This document shows positions 7,486 to 15,768 of a stretch of 60,560 nucleotides of DNA, in pieces. The translations under genes and the position numbers were made by a program. Within the stretch, counting starts at the first letter, position 1, and every line of letters starts with the position of its first letter. The stretch covers positions 5,686-66,245 of the forward strand of contig HF990412.1 in NCBI GenBank assembly GCA_000432775.1, in the 5' to 3' direction. Below the pieces are notes generated by a model. That model had not been told where the DNA came from. It saw only the letters and a program-made list of their open reading frames with translations, and made no database searches. This DNA is from Alistipes sp. CAG:831. GTDB taxonomy: Bacteria > Bacteroidota > Bacteroidia > Bacteroidales > UBA932.

Positions 7486-9429
7486 ATGAAGAACGAGAGA
7501 ATAGAGAAACTGGTATCATACTTCGCGAAGCACTATGTCAACAGGTATTGGGTATTGTTGATTGATACTCTGACATCTGTAGTATCCACCGTTCTTGTAC
7601 TCGGTGTGTTCGACTATTTTTCGTCCAATAATCTCAGTGCCGGCAGCTATTTCTCCGTAGCCGGAGCCTCGGCGCTCATCTCGCTGATATCTTTCTTCAC
7701 TACCAGAAGTTATGCGGGAATAGTACGTCATACCACCATGAGGGAGATGTGGCGTATTTCGTTTGCTTCCATCATCAAGGGAGTACTCGATGTCGCCGCA
7801 CTTTTCGTATTCAGATCGTATTCGGAAGGGACAGGCTTCAGCAGCAACTGGGTACTGCTTTTTGCAGTCCTGGATATGATTCTCACCCTCTTCCTGCTGA
7901 TAATGGTGCGTATTCTGCTGACCAACATATACAGCGTCCTGTCGCTCTCGGCCGCTCCGGAATATTATGTCAAGAACACTCTTATTTTCGGAACTGACGA
8001 CGACTCGGTCTATACCCTCAATTTCCTGGAGAAGACCCTGCATTCGTCCTACCGCTGTGCCGGATTCATCACCCATGATACCCATGACAAGAGCAAGCTG
8101 CTGTGCGGCTATAAGATTTACCATATAGACAACAAGCGGGACTTTGCCCGTCTGGTCACATCCCGCATGATCTCGGCCATAGTCTTTCCCAGCAATGTGG
8201 CTGCCCGCAACGAGCAGGACAATCTGGTCAAATTCTGCTCCGAGCGCCGCATCCAGATTCTGGTCCGTCCCTCACTGGCTACTTTCGACGAGAGCATCTT
8301 CCGCAACAAGATAAGGGAAATCAAGATAGAGGACCTGCTGGGCCGCGACGAGATCAAAATAAGCATCCTCGAGATCCGCGAATTCCTCACCGACAAGGTG
8401 GTGGTGGTCACGGGAGGTGCCGGCTCGATAGGCGGGGAGCTCTGCCGCCAGCTGGTCAACATGCCTATCCGCAAGCTGATACTGGTGGACTTCGCCGAGA
8501 CGCCGATGCACAACATGCAGCTGGAACTCCGTTCCCAGGCACCCAGGGTGGAGAAGAAGTTCGTCATAGCCGACGTACGCAACAAGGACCGCATAGATGC
8601 CCTCTTCGACAAGTACCGCCCGAACGTGGTCTTCCACGCCGCAGCATACAAGCACGTGCCCCTGATGGAGTCCAATCCCGTGGAGGCCGTGCAGGCCAAT
8701 GTCTTCGGCACCAAGAATGTCGTGGACGCCTCCATCCGGTACAATGTGGAGAAGTTCGTGATGATATCCACCGACAAGGCCGTCAATCCGACCAATGTCA
8801 TGGGAGCGTCCAAGCGCATAGCCGAGATCTACGTCCAGACCGTGGGCAAGGAGATAGCTTCCGGAAGGACGCCGGGCAAGACCAAGTTCGTCACCACCCG
8901 TTTCGGAAACGTGCTGGGATCCAACGGCTCCGTCATACCTCTCTTCAAGGAGCAGATAGCCAAGGGCGGCCCCGTGACCGTCACGGATCCACGTATCATC
9001 CGGTATTTCATGACCATCTCCGAGGCCTGCTCGCTGGTTCTGGAGGCCGCAACAATGGGAGAGGGCAACGATATCTTCGTCTTCGACATGGGAGAGCCGG
9101 TGAAGATAGACGATCTTGCAAAGAAGATGATTTCCCTTGCCGGGCTGCAGCTGGGCAAGGACATAGAGATAAAATATGTGGGACTCCGTCCGGGAGAGAA
9201 GCTCTACGAGGAGCTGCTTAAGGACGAGGAGAATACATTGCCTACCGTACATAAGAAGATTTTCCGGGCCAAGGTCCGCGAATATGATATGGCAGAGGTT
9301 GACAGGGAGCTTGAGAACCTGCGTGTCGCAGCCCTCGGAATGAAGAAGGACGACACAGTACTGGCGATGAAGAGCATCGTCCCTGAGTACAAGAGTGCAA
9401 ATTCCCGCTACGAGAGGCTGGACTCTTGA
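7486..9429 (+). CDS. Membrane-anchored UDP-sugar 4,6-dehydratase (PglF/CapD/WbpM type)
   Basis: Converts UDP-GlcNAc to the UDP-4-keto-6-deoxy sugar, first step to bacillosamine- or FucNAc-like sugars. 647 aa from the ATG at 7486; an in-frame TTG at 7462 would add 8 residues but is less likely. The N-terminal ~150 residues form four membrane segments, followed by a CoA-binding-like domain. The C-terminal SDR domain has the NAD loop VVVTGGAGSIGGEL, HAAAYKHVPLMES and STDKAVNPTNVMGASKR, where the catalytic Tyr of classical SDRs is replaced by Met as in PglF and FlaA1 relatives. Length and architecture are complete. With the PglE-, PglD- and PglC-like genes in the same locus it suggests a 2,4-diamino-trideoxy sugar. 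Confidence 0.93.
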   Translation: MKNERIEKLVSYFAKHYVNRYWVLLIDTLTSVVSTVLVLGVFDYFSSNNLSAGSYFSVAGASALISLISFFTTRSYAGIVRHTTMREMWRISFASIIKGVLDVAALFVFRSYSEGTGFSSNWVLLFAVLDMILTLFLLIMVRILLTNIYSVLSLSAAPEYYVKNTLIFGTDDDSVYTLNFLEKTLHSSYRCAGFITHDTHDKSKLLCGYKIYHIDNKRDFARLVTSRMISAIVFPSNVAARNEQDNLVKFCSERRIQILVRPSLATFDESIFRNKIREIKIEDLLGRDEIKISILEIREFLTDKVVVVTGGAGSIGGELCRQLVNMPIRKLILVDFAETPMHNMQLELRSQAPRVEKKFVIADVRNKDRIDALFDKYRPNVVFHAAAYKHVPLMESNPVEAVQANVFGTKNVVDASIRYNVEKFVMISTDKAVNPTNVMGASKRIAEIYVQTVGKEIASGRTPGKTKFVTTRFGNVLGSNGSVIPLFKEQIAKGGPVTVTDPRIIRYFMTISEACSLVLEAATMGEGNDIFVFDMGEPVKIDDLAKKMISLAGLQLGKDIEIKYVGLRPGEKLYEELLKDEENTLPTVHKKIFRAKVREYDMAEVDRELENLRVAALGMKKDDTVLAMKSIVPEYKSANSRYERLDS

Positions 9430-9439
9430 CGAATTTACT

Positions 9440-9447
9440 TATCTTTG
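9440..9447 (+). promoter_or_regulatory. Possible -7 element upstream of lipoprotein gene
   Basis: TATCTTTG matches the -7 consensus, but no TTTG lies at the expected distance upstream. It would give a leader of about 95 nt containing the hairpin at 9497-9530. Confidence 0.4.
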
Positions 9448-9496
9448 CGGACTGACACCGCCGGGATAACGCCACCTGCTGGGATTCATTTTTGCA

Positions 9497-9530
9497 GCCT
9501 CCGAGGTTGTGAAAATGGGACTCAGGAGGC
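9497..9530 (+). other. Hairpin in the leader of the lipoprotein gene
   Basis: GCCTCCGAG (9497-9505) pairs with CTCAGGAGGC (9521-9530), with one bulged A and a 15-nt loop. No T-run follows, so it is not a standard terminator. It ends 15 nt before the ATG at 9546 and could influence translation; no known riboswitch was recognised. Confidence 0.35.
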
Positions 9531-9545
9531 GGAGCTGTAAATGGA

Positions 9546-10475
9546 ATGAGGATTTGCCCTACATATAACTTCCTTGTATTAAGTTTGTTGGCAGTAGCTG
9601 TTACGGCCGGTTGCTCTCCGCTGTCCAAGGCTCAGATAGAAGCTGTAGGGGAGCTGACTTTCCGCAGTGATACTGTCTCGCGCTCTCCTGCCATACTCTT
9701 CGGGGAGATGTCGGAACTTCGTCTGGAACGCGGGCTCTACTATGCCGCCTCCCTCTCTTCCGGTACCGCCCGTTATGAGGAAGTGACTGCGTTGGCCGAG
9801 GCATCTATGGATGACGAGGCCCTGGTGCGCAAGGCCGCCGGCTATGTCGATGTCTTCAACAGTTATGTCCGGGCCCTGCACAGTGTAAGTTCCGAAGCCA
9901 GATGGACGGGAATAGGAACGGAGATACGGGGGATAGGCAGCCGGGTGGATTCGGTGCTGTACCGGTACAACCGCCTGGATACGGGATACGAGGATATCCC
10001 GGTCGGATATGCCCGGATGGCAGGACGGGTACTGGCATACGTGGCGGAGGAAGTGATGCAGTCCGTACAGGGTACGGCAGTCCGGAATATCGTGATGGCG
10101 GGAGATACGCTGGTGGCCGTCAGCTGCGACTCCCTGATGGACATCCTCCGCAGTGACGGGATGAACGGACTGATCCGTCACGAGCAGGAGAGTCTTCGGG
10201 ACAATTACTCGGCATATCTCCAGGCACTGGAGCTGCGGGGTGAGCCGGTCCCGATGGACAGTGACCGCCGGTATGTGGAACTGCTCCGCCGCGCGGATGA
10301 ACTCTCTTCGGTCCGCAACAGCTGCGTCTCGGCCCTGCGCTCGTTCAAGAACGCACATGCCAAACTCGCCGCAGACTTCGCAGCCGGGGAGAAGAAAGTC
10401 CCGGCGGATCTCCGGGACGAACTGACCAGGCTCAGGACGATTGCATCCCAGGTTTCGCGGATGCTGGAAAACTGA
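9546..10475 (+). CDS. Hypothetical lipoprotein
   Basis: Unrecognised protein of 309 aa. The N-terminus is a lipoprotein signal peptide with lipobox VTAGC, so the mature protein would start at about Cys23 and sit in a membrane facing the periplasm or surface. The rest is predicted mostly alpha-helical, with many Arg/Glu-rich stretches (LLRRADELSSVRNSCVSAL) and no catalytic motif that I recognise. A second short helical protein starts 1 nt after its stop. It lies between the PglF-like gene and the first toxin-antitoxin pair; a role in polysaccharide export is only suggested by position. A 411-aa frame on the opposite strand lacks protein-like composition and is rejected. Confidence 0.7.
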   Translation: MRICPTYNFLVLSLLAVAVTAGCSPLSKAQIEAVGELTFRSDTVSRSPAILFGEMSELRLERGLYYAASLSSGTARYEEVTALAEASMDDEALVRKAAGYVDVFNSYVRALHSVSSEARWTGIGTEIRGIGSRVDSVLYRYNRLDTGYEDIPVGYARMAGRVLAYVAEEVMQSVQGTAVRNIVMAGDTLVAVSCDSLMDILRSDGMNGLIRHEQESLRDNYSAYLQALELRGEPVPMDSDRRYVELLRRADELSSVRNSCVSALRSFKNAHAKLAADFAAGEKKVPADLRDELTRLRTIASQVSRMLEN

Positions 10476-10476
10476 A

Positions 10477-10839
10477 ATGCAGATGAAGGAAGACGGAACA
10501 TATAACCCCGGACATTCTGAGCAGCGGACCCTCGCCGACATCCGCGAGGCCATAGCTGAGTGCGATGCCCTCCGACTGGACCCGGACCTGACAGCTGCTG
10601 ACCGCAGCGGTTTGGAGCGTACCGCCCTCACCCTCCGGAGCGTCGAGCGCGAGCTTATTGAAGCCACCTCAGAAACCGTCCTCGACCGCCTCGAAGCCGC
10701 ATCCAAACCCCTCGAGGACCTCGCCCGCGACATCCGCACCCGCGTCACCGCCATGAACGCCCCCGCCAGGACCCTCGAGCACTTCAAGCGCCTCGCCTCC
10801 CTCGCCGCCCGCATCCTCCGCGAAGTCGGACGATGGTAG
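10477..10839 (+). CDS. Hypothetical small helical protein
   Basis: Unrecognised protein of about 120 aa with no signal peptide. It is highly charged and helical, for example LERTALTLRSVERELIEATS, and may form a coiled coil. The start is taken as ATG at 10477 (a second ATG is at 10483), just after the lipoprotein stop, which suggests co-expression. GC content rises sharply towards the 3' end (long runs of C/G codons), so part of the frame's openness could reflect composition. Confidence 0.5.
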   Translation: MQMKEDGTYNPGHSEQRTLADIREAIAECDALRLDPDLTAADRSGLERTALTLRSVERELIEATSETVLDRLEAASKPLEDLARDIRTRVTAMNAPARTLEHFKRLASLAARILREVGRW

Positions 10840-10850
10840 ATTCTACTTCA

Positions 10851-10882
10851 TTTGGAACTTTCGGTAGAAATGCATAAATTTG
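10851..10882 (+). promoter_or_regulatory. Bacteroidetes-type promoter for first toxin-antitoxin pair
   Basis: TTTG at 10851-10854, a 20-bp spacer and TAAATTTG at 10875-10882. The pair starts 22 bp downstream, so it has its own transcription independent of the polysaccharide operon. Confidence 0.78.
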
Positions 10883-10904
10883 TGGAAACTATAATTCAAG
10901 AGCC

Positions 10905-11261
10905 ATGGAATACGAGGAAGAGAAAAATGAGAGCAGGAGGCTGGCAGAGCCGGAAGTTGTTTATGGAGTAGATAAACGCTCAAAGGCAGCAAGCATAGCC
11001 CGCAGGAAAAATATCAGACGAAATACGGAATCCGATATACAGATGGAGTTGGAGGAATGTCTCCGCATATATAGGAATGGAGGTCCGGCCACCCGCTCAG
11101 AACTGATTCCCAGAATGGAGCAGTGGATGCGTTCTCACAGCGCTCCTGATGCAGTACACAAAAGGATTCAACACTCCCTAGCCGCAGTCGGTGAGAGGAA
11201 AGGATACACAGAGGAAGAAGCCGATAAAGAGTTGAGGAGGGTGTTCGCATGGCTAAAGTAA
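10905..11261 (+). CDS. Putative antitoxin of ParE-type pair 1
   Basis: Protein of 118 aa with a charged, disordered-looking N-terminus and a helical C-terminal half. It is clearly related to the 131-aa protein at 14923: both share a block of the form RIY..G..A.R..L..RME..MR, then rI..SL....G..T..EAD...RR...WL. Both overlap a downstream toxin-like gene by 13 bp. I recognise no standard DNA-binding fold, so the antitoxin call rests on gene order, overlap and the partner's ParE-like features. Confidence 0.6.
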   Translation: MEYEEEKNESRRLAEPEVVYGVDKRSKAASIARRKNIRRNTESDIQMELEECLRIYRNGGPATRSELIPRMEQWMRSHSAPDAVHKRIQHSLAAVGERKGYTEEEADKELRRVFAWLK

Positions 11262-11569
11262 TTTGGGAAGAAGAAGTTATCGCATTGCGTAAATATGTGC
11301 TGTTCGATGGCTCGTTAAAATTCGGTGAGTCTTCTGCTAATAAATTAAACGGTAAATTCAAGGAATACAGCCGCTTATTAGAATCGAATCCGCACTTGGG
11401 CAAACGTATTGAAGTCGAAGGACTGGAGCAGCATGAGATACGGAGCGTATTGGCACACGCATGTTATAGGCTTTATTATGTCATAGAGGGCAATACTGAT
11501 AGTGAAGTCGTGAGAATAGTGATTTGGTGGACACCCGCAGTAATCCCAAGACTTTGCCGGAAAGACTGA
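11249..11569 (+). CDS. ParE/RelE-like toxin, pair 1
   Basis: 106 aa, the size of ParE/RelE family toxins. The N-terminus MAKVIWEEEVIALRKYVLFDG and the block FGESSANKLNGKFKEYSRLLESNP resemble the ParE helical hairpin. The C-terminal strands include RSVLAHACYRLYYVIE and VRIVIWWTP. The gene overlaps its putative antitoxin by 13 bp. The paralogue at 15306 has the same plan. ParE proteins poison gyrase and RelE proteins cut mRNA on ribosomes; which applies cannot be told from sequence. Confidence 0.68.
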   Translation: MAKVIWEEEVIALRKYVLFDGSLKFGESSANKLNGKFKEYSRLLESNPHLGKRIEVEGLEQHEIRSVLAHACYRLYYVIEGNTDSEVVRIVIWWTPAVIPRLCRKD

Positions 11570-12071
11570 AAAATGCAGTTGGTAACAAAGTGTAGTTTAA
11601 TATAGAGATTAAAACCAATACGTATCATACTGTCCGTGGCTGGACCTGGCAGTGTACGCCGAGACCTGCCAGGACTTGATACGGAAGACCTACGAGGTGT
11701 ATTGGGGACTTATCGGGCCGCCATATCATGCGCGGTACCATCAGGGACTTCCTCATGCAGACAGGCTGTCCCTGCCGCATCAACAGGTGGCCCCCGATCG
11801 ATATGCCCGCTGCCCTAGGCGGACCGCAACTTTTCAATTGAGAACGAAAAGAAAAATATCATAAAGCAGGCCGAATCAGCTGGAAATTACGCCTGAAGCA
11901 TAAATTCGGAATCAAACTTCGAATGGAAGTAGCGTTAACCAGGGCAATAAGCTGCCTGGGTTATAAAAGAGCAAATTTGGTAACAGCAAAGATCACGTCA
12001 GGCACTGTATGCATTTGATATGAAGTATGTGTCCATTTCTGTCGGCCTTTACTTATAAATCGCACTGACAG
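11570..12071 (+). other. Gene-free stretch with a GC-rich gene remnant
   Basis: Intergenic stretch of 502 bp. About 11636-11830 is GC-rich while its flanks are AT-rich. Short frames there read like real protein, for example LDLAVYAETCQDLIRKTYEVYW from 11640, but no frame has a proper start and length and I recognise no family. It looks like a decayed gene fragment or recombination scar. The AT-rich remainder (11850-12071) shows no clear promoter or terminator. Confidence 0.4.
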
Positions 12072-13523
12072 GTGTCGGAATCGCTTAAGAAAAAGACAGT
12101 CCGCGGCACCTTTTGGAGCGCCGTGGATAATATTGCTAATCAAGGTATAACCTTTTTGGTTGGCCTTGTGTTAGCGCGTTTGTTGTCCCCTCATGAATAT
12201 GGTCTGATAGGCTATATAATGATTATTGTAGCTATTCTTAACAGCATAGTTGACAGCGGATTCTCCAATGCATTGATAAGAAAGAAAGATGCTGTAGAAA
12301 TAGATTATGACACAACATTTATATTCAATCTAGTGTTGAGTTTTCTCATGGTGGCGCTCATGTATCTTTGCGCCCCATGGGTTAGTTCTTTTTTACGGGA
12401 ACCCGAATTGATACCTTTAATCAGGGTAATGTCTGTAATTATTGTCATTAATGCATTGGCAATAATACAGAGAACAACCTTGATAAAACGTGTGGATTTT
12501 AAAACACAGACCAAAGTGTCCTTGATTGCGTCTGTTACCAGTGGTGTTATAGGTATAGGTATGGCGTTAAGCGGGTACGGTGTCTGGAGTCTTGCAGGGC
12601 AGCAGTTATGCAGGCAAGTCGTAAATACAGTTTTTTTATGGATATTCAACAAATGGACTCCAAAATGGCAGTTTTCATGGAACTCTTTTAGGGAACTTTT
12701 CAATTTCGGTTGGAAATTGATGGTCTCGCAGCTTATAAATGTTACTTGGAAAGAAATATATCAGTTGGTTATTGGAAAATGTTACTCGACAGCAACTTTG
12801 GGGCAATATACAAGAGGCAAGCAGTTTTCGGATATATTTTCTTCAAACATGACTAATGTAATACAGAGAGTAAGTTATCCTATTTTAAGTTCAATACAGG
12901 ACGATAAGAAACGATTAAAGGAAGGATATAGGAGAATAATAAAAATCACGATGCTTATGTCCTTTGTCCTTCTTTTTGGATTGGGTGCTGTTTCTGACTC
13001 TCTTATTACAGTCCTTATAGGAAATAAATGGCTGGAAGGAGCAGAGTATTTGCGAATAATAGTGATATCAGCATCATTGTATCCATTGCATGCTATTAAC
13101 TTAAATATGCTGCAAGTGCAAGGTCGTTCGGATTTATTTTTGAAATTGGAAATTATCAAAAAAGTAGTCGGAGTAGGTCCGTTGTTATTAGGAATATTTG
13201 TGAATATTAGGTGGATGTTGTGGGGTAGTGTTTTAGTAGGAATATTCGATTATTTTTTAAATTCGTATTATTCTGGGAAGTTTGTAGGATATTCTACAAT
13301 ATCCCAGATAAAGGATATTATGCCTTCATTATGTATAGCGATTGTGATGGCACTTTGCGTAATGGCTCTTACACTTCTGGAGATGTCTCCTATATGTATG
13401 CTAATTGTCCAGTTGTGCACCGGAGCAGCGATAATAATTGGTCTGTGCGAGGCGTTCCGCCTGCCTGAATATATTGAAATCAAGGACACCGTACTCGGAG
13501 TTCTTGGAAGAAACAAGAAATAA
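12072..13523 (+). CDS. wzx: Polysaccharide flippase, Wzx family
   Basis: Moves undecaprenyl-PP-linked repeat units across the inner membrane. 483 aa with about 12-14 hydrophobic segments. The family start is VRGTFWSAVDNIANQGITF, followed by FLVGLVLARLLSPHEYGLIGY, typical of the polysaccharide-synthesis/MATE-like flippases. The start is GTG at 12072; no ATG precedes the conserved region, so GTG is chosen. Codon use is AT-rich, unlike the GC-rich aminotransferase that follows 3 nt later, so the two have different histories although probably co-transcribed. Confidence 0.9.
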   Translation: MSESLKKKTVRGTFWSAVDNIANQGITFLVGLVLARLLSPHEYGLIGYIMIIVAILNSIVDSGFSNALIRKKDAVEIDYDTTFIFNLVLSFLMVALMYLCAPWVSSFLREPELIPLIRVMSVIIVINALAIIQRTTLIKRVDFKTQTKVSLIASVTSGVIGIGMALSGYGVWSLAGQQLCRQVVNTVFLWIFNKWTPKWQFSWNSFRELFNFGWKLMVSQLINVTWKEIYQLVIGKCYSTATLGQYTRGKQFSDIFSSNMTNVIQRVSYPILSSIQDDKKRLKEGYRRIIKITMLMSFVLLFGLGAVSDSLITVLIGNKWLEGAEYLRIIVISASLYPLHAINLNMLQVQGRSDLFLKLEIIKKVVGVGPLLLGIFVNIRWMLWGSVLVGIFDYFLNSYYSGKFVGYSTISQIKDIMPSLCIAIVMALCVMALTLLEMSPICMLIVQLCTGAAIIIGLCEAFRLPEYIEIKDTVLGVLGRNKK

Positions 13524-13526
13524 ACG

Positions 13527-14855
13527 ATGGACAACACTCAGATTACCGTTACGTCCCCGCTCCTCCCGGAGCTGGACGAGCTCGACGCGTACCTGCGCGA
13601 CATCTGGTCACGCAAGTGGATAACCAACAACGGACATTACCACAAAGAGCTGGAGGCCGCCCTGTGCGAGTACCTTAAAGTGCCCTACATCAGCCTCTTC
13701 ACAAACGGCACACTGCCGCTGATAACGGCCCTTCAGGCCCTGCGCATCACCGGAGAGGTGATAACCACCCCCTTCAGCTTCGTGGCCACCACCCACTCGA
13801 TCTGGTGGAACGGCATCAAGCCCGTGTTCGTGGACATCGACCCGTCGAACTGCGGCATCAATCCCGACTGCATCGAGGCGGCCATCACCCCCAGGACCAC
13901 GGCCATCATGCCTGTGCACTGCTACGGCAAGCCGTGCGATACGAAACGGATACAGGACATAGCCGACAAGTACGGTCTTAAGGTCATCTACGACGCCGCG
14001 CACGCCTTCGGCGTGGATCTCTGGTGGAACGGCATCAAGCCCGTCTTCGTGGACATAGACCCGTCGAACTGCGGCATCAACCCCGACTGTATCGAGGCGG
14101 CCATCACCCCCCGGACCACGGCCATCATGCCGGTGCACTGCTACGGCAAGCCGTGCGACACCAGGAGGATACAGGAGATAGCCGACAAGTACGGCCTCAA
14201 GGTCATCTACGACGCCGCGCACGCCTTCGGCGTGGAGGTGGACGGCGAGGGCATCCTTAACGCTGGAGACATGTCCACTCTCAGCTTCCATGCGACAAAG
14301 GTGTACAACACGATAGAGGGCGGGGCGCTCGTGGTGCACGACGAAAAGACCAAGCAGCGGATCGACTACCTGAAGAACTTCGGCTTCGCCGGCGAGACGA
14401 CAGTAGTAGCCCCCGGCATCAACGGGAAGATGGACGAGGTGCGCTCAGCCGTAGGGCTTATAAATCTTAAGCATGTGGACGAGGCCATCGAGGCCAGACG
14501 CAAGGTAGCAATAGCCTACCGCGAAGGCCTCAGGGACATCCCCGGCATCACGTACTTCGAGGACATGCCTGGAGTGCGGCACAACTACTCCTACTTTCCG
14601 ATTTTCGTGGACCCGGAGCAGTACGGCATGACGAGGGACGAACTGTACGAAAAGCTGAAATCGCGAAACATCTACGGCCGCAGGTACTTCTATCCCCTGA
14701 TCAGCGAGTTCTCGACTTACAGGGGCCTGGAGTCGGCGACCAGGGAGAACCTTCCCGTAGCCCACCGCATCGCGGAGCAGGTCATCTGCCTTCCGATGCA
14801 CCACCAGCTTAGCGGGGAGGACGTGGAGAGGGTGCTGGACGCGGTCCGGGGTTGA
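13527..14855 (+). CDS. DegT/DnrJ/EryC1/StrS aminotransferase with internal 73-aa duplication
   Basis: PLP-dependent sugar aminotransferase fold (WecE/VioA-like) that would aminate a nucleotide-4-keto sugar. Visible motifs are FTNGTLPLITALQAL, TTPFSFVATTHSI, IYDAAHAFGV (Asp contacting the PLP ring) and STLSFHATKVYNTIEGG, with the Schiff-base Lys in HATK. At 442 aa it is about 70 longer than usual because residues 93-165 and 166-238 are near-identical repeats, both holding the IYDAAHAFGV block. The duplication is in frame, so a full polypeptide could be made, but inserting a second beta-alpha unit in the core probably harms folding. Removing one copy gives a normal enzyme. GC-rich, unlike wzx. 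Confidence 0.88.
   Translation: MDNTQITVTSPLLPELDELDAYLRDIWSRKWITNNGHYHKELEAALCEYLKVPYISLFTNGTLPLITALQALRITGEVITTPFSFVATTHSIWWNGIKPVFVDIDPSNCGINPDCIEAAITPRTTAIMPVHCYGKPCDTKRIQDIADKYGLKVIYDAAHAFGVDLWWNGIKPVFVDIDPSNCGINPDCIEAAITPRTTAIMPVHCYGKPCDTRRIQEIADKYGLKVIYDAAHAFGVEVDGEGILNAGDMSTLSFHATKVYNTIEGGALVVHDEKTKQRIDYLKNFGFAGETTVVAPGINGKMDEVRSAVGLINLKHVDEAIEARRKVAIAYREGLRDIPGITYFEDMPGVRHNYSYFPIFVDPEQYGMTRDELYEKLKSRNIYGRRYFYPLISEFSTYRGLESATRENLPVAHRIAEQVICLPMHHQLSGEDVERVLDAVRG
13803..14240 (+). repeat. In-frame 219-bp tandem duplication, diverged
   Basis: Units 13803-14021 and 14022-14240 have the same length (219 bp) and differ at about 17 positions, nearly all synonymous; only K/R, D/E and the last two codons change. 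This is too diverged for a fresh slippage event. It fits joining of two allelic versions of the gene, in the cell or in assembly. Confidence 0.9.
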
Positions 14856-14878
14856 AAAGTTTTTACGGAAATGGTTTT

Positions 14879-14906
14879 TTTGTCTCGCTGAAAGTTGGTA
14901 GCTTTG
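14879..14906 (+). promoter_or_regulatory. Possible promoter for second toxin-antitoxin pair
   Basis: TTTG at 14879-14882 and TAGCTTTG at 14899-14906, just upstream of the ATG at 14923. The -7 element is a good match, but the 16-bp spacer is shorter than the usual 18-20. Confidence 0.55.
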
Positions 14907-14922
14907 CGGAAAAGTCGAAGAT

Positions 14923-15318
14923 ATGGAAAAGCGGCATGAAGAAGAGAGAAAAGTATCCGGTGCAGGCTCAATAAGCGAGCCCGAGGCTGCGTATGCCCGC
15001 CAGAGCGTGATTCCAAGGACGCGAAAAGGCATCCCACGGCCTGACGGTGTAAATCAGTCCATGGAGGAGGCGGCTGCCGCTTGGAGGAGGCAGATAGATG
15101 AATTTATCGCGGAGAGTAACCGGATATATGAAACCGGAGATACCGCAGCCCGGAAAGACTTGGCAAGGCGTATGGAGGCTTTCATGAGGAAAGAAAACAC
15201 CATGGAGCGCCGATTGGAGAGAATAGACTGGTCTTTGGAGCAGATCCGCAGGGGAGAGTATATGACGGCCGATGAGGCCGATGAGGCGGTGAGGAGGGCT
15301 CTGCCATGGCTGAGGTGA
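14923..15318 (+). CDS. Putative antitoxin of ParE-type pair 2
   Basis: 131 aa, paralogue of the protein at 10905: charged N-terminus, then a helical region with RIYETGDTAARKDLARRME and a C-terminal YMTADEADEAVRRALPWLR. It overlaps the toxin-like gene by 13 bp, exactly as in pair 1. Function as antitoxin is inferred from this arrangement. GC content is higher than in pair 1. Confidence 0.6.
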   Translation: MEKRHEEERKVSGAGSISEPEAAYARQSVIPRTRKGIPRPDGVNQSMEEAAAAWRRQIDEFIAESNRIYETGDTAARKDLARRMEAFMRKENTMERRLERIDWSLEQIRRGEYMTADEADEAVRRALPWLR

Positions 15319-15650
15319 TATGGTCGGATAATGCTACGAGATTGCGTATCTCGACTCTGGAATATGGTGCTGACACATTCGGACAAAAATCAGCAGAGAA
15401 ACTGGACATCACCTTTAAAACGTATAGTGGGCTGCTGGCCTCGCATCCGCTTCTAGGGCGCCGCGAGCCACTGCTCAGACACAGAACGGACTACATATTC
15501 CGAAGCATACTCGTACATAGAAACTATAAGCTGATATACGTCCTGGAACCAGAGGACAACGAGACTGCGGAAAGAGTCCTGATAATAGACATCTGGGACA
15601 CACGCATGGATCCGGACTTCCTCACCGCAAGGATACCTGCAGTAAAGTAG
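15306..15650 (+). CDS. ParE/RelE-like toxin, pair 2
   Basis: 114 aa, paralogue of the protein at 11249. They share MA.VIW at the start, the FG..SA.KL...FK.YS.LL.S.P.LG.R block and a C-terminal strand region (IFRSILVHRNYKLIYVLE, then RVLIIDIWDTR). The IxDIWDTRxxP ending resembles RelE/ParE proteins. With its partner it forms a second toxin-antitoxin cassette on the other side of the wzx-aminotransferase pair. Confidence 0.66.
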   Translation: MAEVIWSDNATRLRISTLEYGADTFGQKSAEKLDITFKTYSGLLASHPLLGRREPLLRHRTDYIFRSILVHRNYKLIYVLEPEDNETAERVLIIDIWDTRMDPDFLTARIPAVK

Positions 15651-15768
15651 ATTTCATTCCAAAATCTAAATTCTATTATGCCCCGGCGCAAGCTGATGCT
15701 GTTGGGCAGATAATATTATTCACTGTTTTAGGTAAGTTCATTTCTTACCGTAATTTATTTCTGAAGTA

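Noticed and set aside
8272..9252. 326-aa open frame on the minus strand
   Set aside because: Antisense to the strongly conserved SDR domain of the PglF-type dehydratase.
9579..10814. 411-aa open frame on the minus strand
   Set aside because: The plus strand has a clear lipobox and signal peptide; the minus product is Arg/Ser-rich and unlike protein.
11636..11864. Transposase or IS remnant between the toxin pair and wzx
   Set aside because: No terminal inverted repeats, DDE motif or recognisable transposase similarity could be seen; only the composition is odd.
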